A stretch of DNA of 64,000 nt from Micromonosporaceae bacterium (GTDB lineage Bacteria > Actinomycetota > Actinomycetes > Mycobacteriales > Micromonosporaceae). The notes beneath the pieces are model-generated. The model ran no database searches and was not told the DNA's origin. It saw only the letters and a program-made list of their open reading frames with translations. This document shows positions 61,481 to 64,000 of this stretch, piece by piece (within the stretch, counting starts at the first letter, position 1; the number at the start of each line of letters is the position of its first letter). The stretch lies in assembly GCA_009377645.1 (NCBI GenBank), contig WHTQ01000013.1, forward strand, positions 1-64,000. The letters run 5' to 3'. A program made the translations under genes and the position numbers.

Positions 61481-62257
61481 TCAGCTCCGGTCGCTCAACG
61501 GCAGGGCCAGCCAGGACTGGCCGTCGCCGACCGGCACCGGCACCCGGTAGACCAGGTCGTAGGCCGGGCTCACCCGTACGCCCGCCCGGTCCACTACGTC
61601 CGCCAGCAGGTTGCGAATGCTGACCTGCTGGCCCATCAGCTCCTGGTTCAGCACCGCCCGGGCTTCCTCGAACGGCACCGTGGTCAGGCCCTCGGCCACC
61701 AGGTTGTCGTAGACCTCCCGCTGTTCGGTCTCGCTCGGCTCGACCGCCTCGACCGTACGCTGCAGCACCCCCAGGGTCGAGAGGAAGTCGGTGACCAGCA
61801 GGACGTACGCGTTGCTGGCCGACAACCCGAGGTCAGTGGCCTGCTGGTCGATCGCGCTCTGCGGCACCTCCGGCGGGTCCAGCCCCTCGGCGGCGATGTG
61901 CCGGTCGGCCGCCTCGGTCAGGATCCGCATCTCGATCACCCGGGTCCGGGTCACCGCGACCTGCTGGTCCAGCTCCCCGAACCGCCGCTCCCGGTGCTCG
62001 GCCAGCTCCGCCTCGTCCATCTCATCGGTCAGCCGCTCCAGCTCCTGCTCGATCTCGGCGGCGATCTCCGTCCGGACCGACCCGGCCAGCTGGTCCACCT
62101 CCGCCTCGGTGATCGCCACCTCACCGACGTAGGCCACCACCGCGTCGTCCCAGTCGCCGCCGTCACCGTCACCGTCGTCGGTGCAGCCGGCCACGGCCGG
62201 CCCGCCGAGCAGCGCCGCCAGCAGCGGCACCGCCACCAGATATCGGGTACGCATCAT
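61481..62257 (-). CDS. SurA N-terminal-like lipoprotein (first)
   Basis: 258-aa lipoprotein: lipobox VAGC (Cys25), acidic linker, and a helical SurA-N-type chaperone domain (VAYVGEVAITEAEVDQL, then a long charged helix). No peptidyl-prolyl isomerase domain. A chaperone role in folding exported proteins is inferred. ATG at 62257 with GGAGG. Related to the next gene. Confidence 0.8.
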   Translation of the reverse strand: MMRTRYLVAVPLLAALLGGPAVAGCTDDGDGDGGDWDDAVVAYVGEVAITEAEVDQLAGSVRTEIAAEIEQELERLTDEMDEAELAEHRERRFGELDQQVAVTRTRVIEMRILTEAADRHIAAEGLDPPEVPQSAIDQQATDLGLSASNAYVLLVTDFLSTLGVLQRTVEAVEPSETEQREVYDNLVAEGLTTVPFEEARAVLNQELMGQQVSIRNLLADVVDRAGVRVSPAYDLVYRVPVPVGDGQSWLALPLSDRS

Positions 62258-62270
62258 CTGGGTCCTCCGA

Positions 62271-62927
62271 TCAGCCCGACTCGACCACAGCCGACTCACC
62301 CAGCGGTACGCCCAGCCAGACCTGCCCGTTCCCGACCGTCACCGGCACCAGGTGGACCAGGTCGTAGCGGGGGTTCAGCCGGATGTCCGCCCGACCCACC
62401 ACGTCGATGAGCAGGTTCCGCAACGCCACCGGCTCGCCCAGCAGCTGCTCGTTCAGGTCCGGCCGGACCTGCTCGAACGGGACCGTCAGGCCCTCGGCGG
62501 CCAGCTGGTCGTACACCTCCCGCTGATCGGCCTCGGTCGGCGGCACCGGCGCCACCGAGCCGCGCAACGCGCCCATCACCGCCTCGAACCCGGCCCTCAC
62601 CTGCACGTACGGGTGGTCCGGCGGGAGCCCGACCCCGGCCCCGAGCTGCGCCGGGTCGGGCGCCGGCACCGTCAGGCCCGCCTGCTCCGCGTACCCGCCG
62701 GCCACCTCGGTGAGCACCCGCATCTCCACCACCTGGTCGCGCAGCGCCGACAGCTGGGACGGCTCCACCAGCTCGCGCAGCTGGTCGGTCACCTGGTCGA
62801 CCTCCGCCTCGGTGATCCGCTGGTCGTCCACGTAGGCGGCCACCGCCGGGTCCGCCCGGCAGGCGGCCAGCCCGGCGAGCGCGAGCAGGCCGAGCACCGC
62901 GATGACCGGCAGTCGGCGGGCGTTCAT
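62271..62927 (-). CDS. SurA N-terminal-like lipoprotein (second)
   Basis: 218-aa paralogue of the preceding protein (13 bp apart): lipobox AAC (Cys23), VAAYVDDQRITEAEVDQV, and the same C-terminal region (NPRYDLVHLVPVTVGNGQVW against SPAYDLVYRVPVPVGDGQSW). No isomerase domain. Lies between mfd and mazG as in other Micromonosporaceae (recollection). Confidence 0.8.
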   Translation of the reverse strand: MNARRLPVIAVLGLLALAGLAACRADPAVAAYVDDQRITEAEVDQVTDQLRELVEPSQLSALRDQVVEMRVLTEVAGGYAEQAGLTVPAPDPAQLGAGVGLPPDHPYVQVRAGFEAVMGALRGSVAPVPPTEADQREVYDQLAAEGLTVPFEQVRPDLNEQLLGEPVALRNLLIDVVGRADIRLNPRYDLVHLVPVTVGNGQVWLGVPLGESAVVESG

Positions 62928-62968
62928 CTATCGATCCTCCAGGTAGTCAGCTCGGCAGGCAAACTGTC

Positions 62969-64000
62969 TCACGTGCCGGGGGCCGCGACCGGCACCGGGT
63001 CGCCGAGCACGTCCCGCAGCAGGGTGGCGCACCAGTCCAGCAGTGCGGTGTCGCGCAGCGGTTCCCCGCCGACCCGGCGGGTCGCCGGCCGGGGCACCGA
63101 AACCGTCTGCACCGTCCGCTTCCACACCGCCTCCGGGTGGTAGCGGGACAGCCGGAGCTGCTTGGAGTCCGGCAGCTCCAGCGGTCCGAACCGGATGTGC
63201 CGGCCCTGCAGGGACACGTCGGTCAGGCCGTACCCGCGAGCCAGCAGCCGGAACCGGGCCACCGCCACCAGGTTCGCCACCTCCGGCGGCGGCTGGCCGT
63301 ATCGGTCGGTCAGCTCGGCCACCACCTCGTCCAGCTCCGCGCCGGTGCGGGCCGAGGCCAGCCGCCGGTACGCCTCCAGCCGCAGCCGCTCGACTCCGAT
63401 GTAGTCGTGCGGCAGGTGCGCGTCCACCGGCAGGTCCACTTTGACCTCGGACTCCTCCTCGGCCGGCTGCTCCCCCTTGAACTGCTGCACCGCCTCGCCG
63501 ACCATCCGCACGTACAGGTCGAAGCCGACCCCCTCGATGTGGCCGGACTGCTCCCCGCCGAGCAGGTTCCCGGCGCCCCGGATCTCCAGGTCCTTCATCG
63601 CCACGTACATCCCGGCTCCGAGCTCGGTGTGCTGGGCGATCGTGGCCAGCCGCTCGTGCGCCGGCTCGGTCAGCGGCCGGTCGGCCGGGTAGAGGAAGTA
63701 CGCGTACGCGCGCTCCCGGGCTCGCCCGACCCGGCCCCGGATCTGGTGCAGCTGCGCCAGCCCGAGCAGGTCGGCCCGCTCCACGATCAGCGTGTTCGCG
63801 TTCGGAATGTCCAACCCGGACTCCACGATCGTGGTGCAGACCAGCACGTCGTACTCCTTCTCCCAGAAGCCGACCATCACCCGCTCCAGGGTGGACTCGC
63901 CCATCTGCCCGTGCGCCACCGCGACCCGCGCCTCCGGCACCAGGTCCCGGATCCGGCGCGCCGCCCGCTCGATCGACTCGACCCGGTTGTGCAGGTAGAA
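62969..64000 (-). CDS. mfd: Transcription-repair coupling factor Mfd, C-terminal part (cut by window edge)
   Basis: About 343 C-terminal residues. Helicase motifs V and VI ([20 protein letters not shown], then [18 protein letters not shown]), part of the translocase with AVAHGQMGE, and the D7 autoinhibitory domain ([20 protein letters not shown] ... DRYGQPP). Mfd releases stalled RNA polymerase at lesions and recruits UvrA. The remaining 800 residues are outside the window. Confidence 0.95.
   Translation of the reverse strand, partial: FYLHNRVESIERAARRIRDLVPEARVAVAHGQMGESTLERVMVGFWEKEYDVLVCTTIVESGLDIPNANTLIVERADLLGLAQLHQIRGRVGRARERAYAYFLYPADRPLTEPAHERLATIAQHTELGAGMYVAMKDLEIRGAGNLLGGEQSGHIEGVGFDLYVRMVGEAVQQFKGEQPAEEESEVKVDLPVDAHLPHDYIGVERLRLEAYRRLASARTGAELDEVVAELTDRYGQPPPEVANLVAVARFRLLARGYGLTDVSLQGRHIRFGPLELPDSKQLRLSRYHPEAVWKRTVQTVSVPRPATRRVGGEPLRDTALLDWCATLLRDVLGDPVPVAAPGT

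Overview
The window is about 64 kb of very GC-rich DNA with the codon habits, GTG/TTG starts and tight 4-bp gene overlaps of an actinomycete. Gene order at both ends matches conserved actinobacterial blocks: thiolase / SGNH hydrolases / cbs at the left, and mfd / mazG / eno / FtsB-DivIC / DUF501 / Ppx-GppA at the right, which is also the order of Rv1020-Rv1026 in Mycobacterium tuberculosis. A Micromonosporaceae-like actinomycete is the best guess (inference). Both window edges cut a gene: cbs at the left and mfd at the right.

Left part (1-13.4 kb): partial cbs, two overlapping SGNH hydrolase genes (the second has lost its catalytic serine), a thiolase, a Bax-inhibitor-1 protein, a scar where the ends of dinB and of an MFS gene meet, a zinc-ribbon protein, an alpha/beta hydrolase, an rRNA methyltransferase, a two-component system, and a three-gene ABC-2 exporter facing its TetR regulator across twin operators.

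Metal and thiol-redox region (13.3-23 kb): merB (organomercurial lyase), a merA stump, CcdA and a TlpA-like lipoprotein, an MFS transporter, two AhpD-like proteins, a P-type metal ATPase with an unusual YPC motif, a DUF3179 lipoprotein and an ArsR/SRPBCC pair. merB and the ATPase have near-identical MerR-type promoters, but no merR gene is in the window.

Acyl-CoA catabolic island (23-50.7 kb): two AMP-forming and one ADP-forming-type CoA ligase, three thiolase-fold proteins (with the left-end thiolase), two enoyl-CoA hydratases, an acyl-CoA dehydrogenase, an LLM flavin oxidoreductase, a two-domain CaiB/BaiF CoA-transferase, two IpdC-like flavoproteins, an orphan methylmalonyl-CoA-mutase-type large subunit, an EamA transporter, an ABC importer of the sulfonate/nitrate class, and four regulators (two IclR, one GntR/FadR, one KstR2-like TetR). 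The content resembles steroid or terpenoid ring degradation; the substrate cannot be read from sequence. Four promoters in the island (for the six-gene ligase/thiolase operon, EamA-GntR, LLM-acyl-CoA dehydrogenase, and the importer) carry the same 15-bp operator at or just after the -10 box, so import, membrane transport and catabolism look like one regulon. Several genes in the middle are deletion scars that keep their start and stop.

Right part (50.7-64 kb): fragments of cysH and of a response regulator, tRNA-Leu(UAA), a large membrane protein, NDH-2, a family-5-type uracil-DNA glycosylase, and the conserved housekeeping block to mfd. A short repeat occurs after the membrane protein gene and again, in frame, inside mazG. 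Many genes appear to be transcribed leaderless from a TANNNT box 6-7 nt before the start codon.
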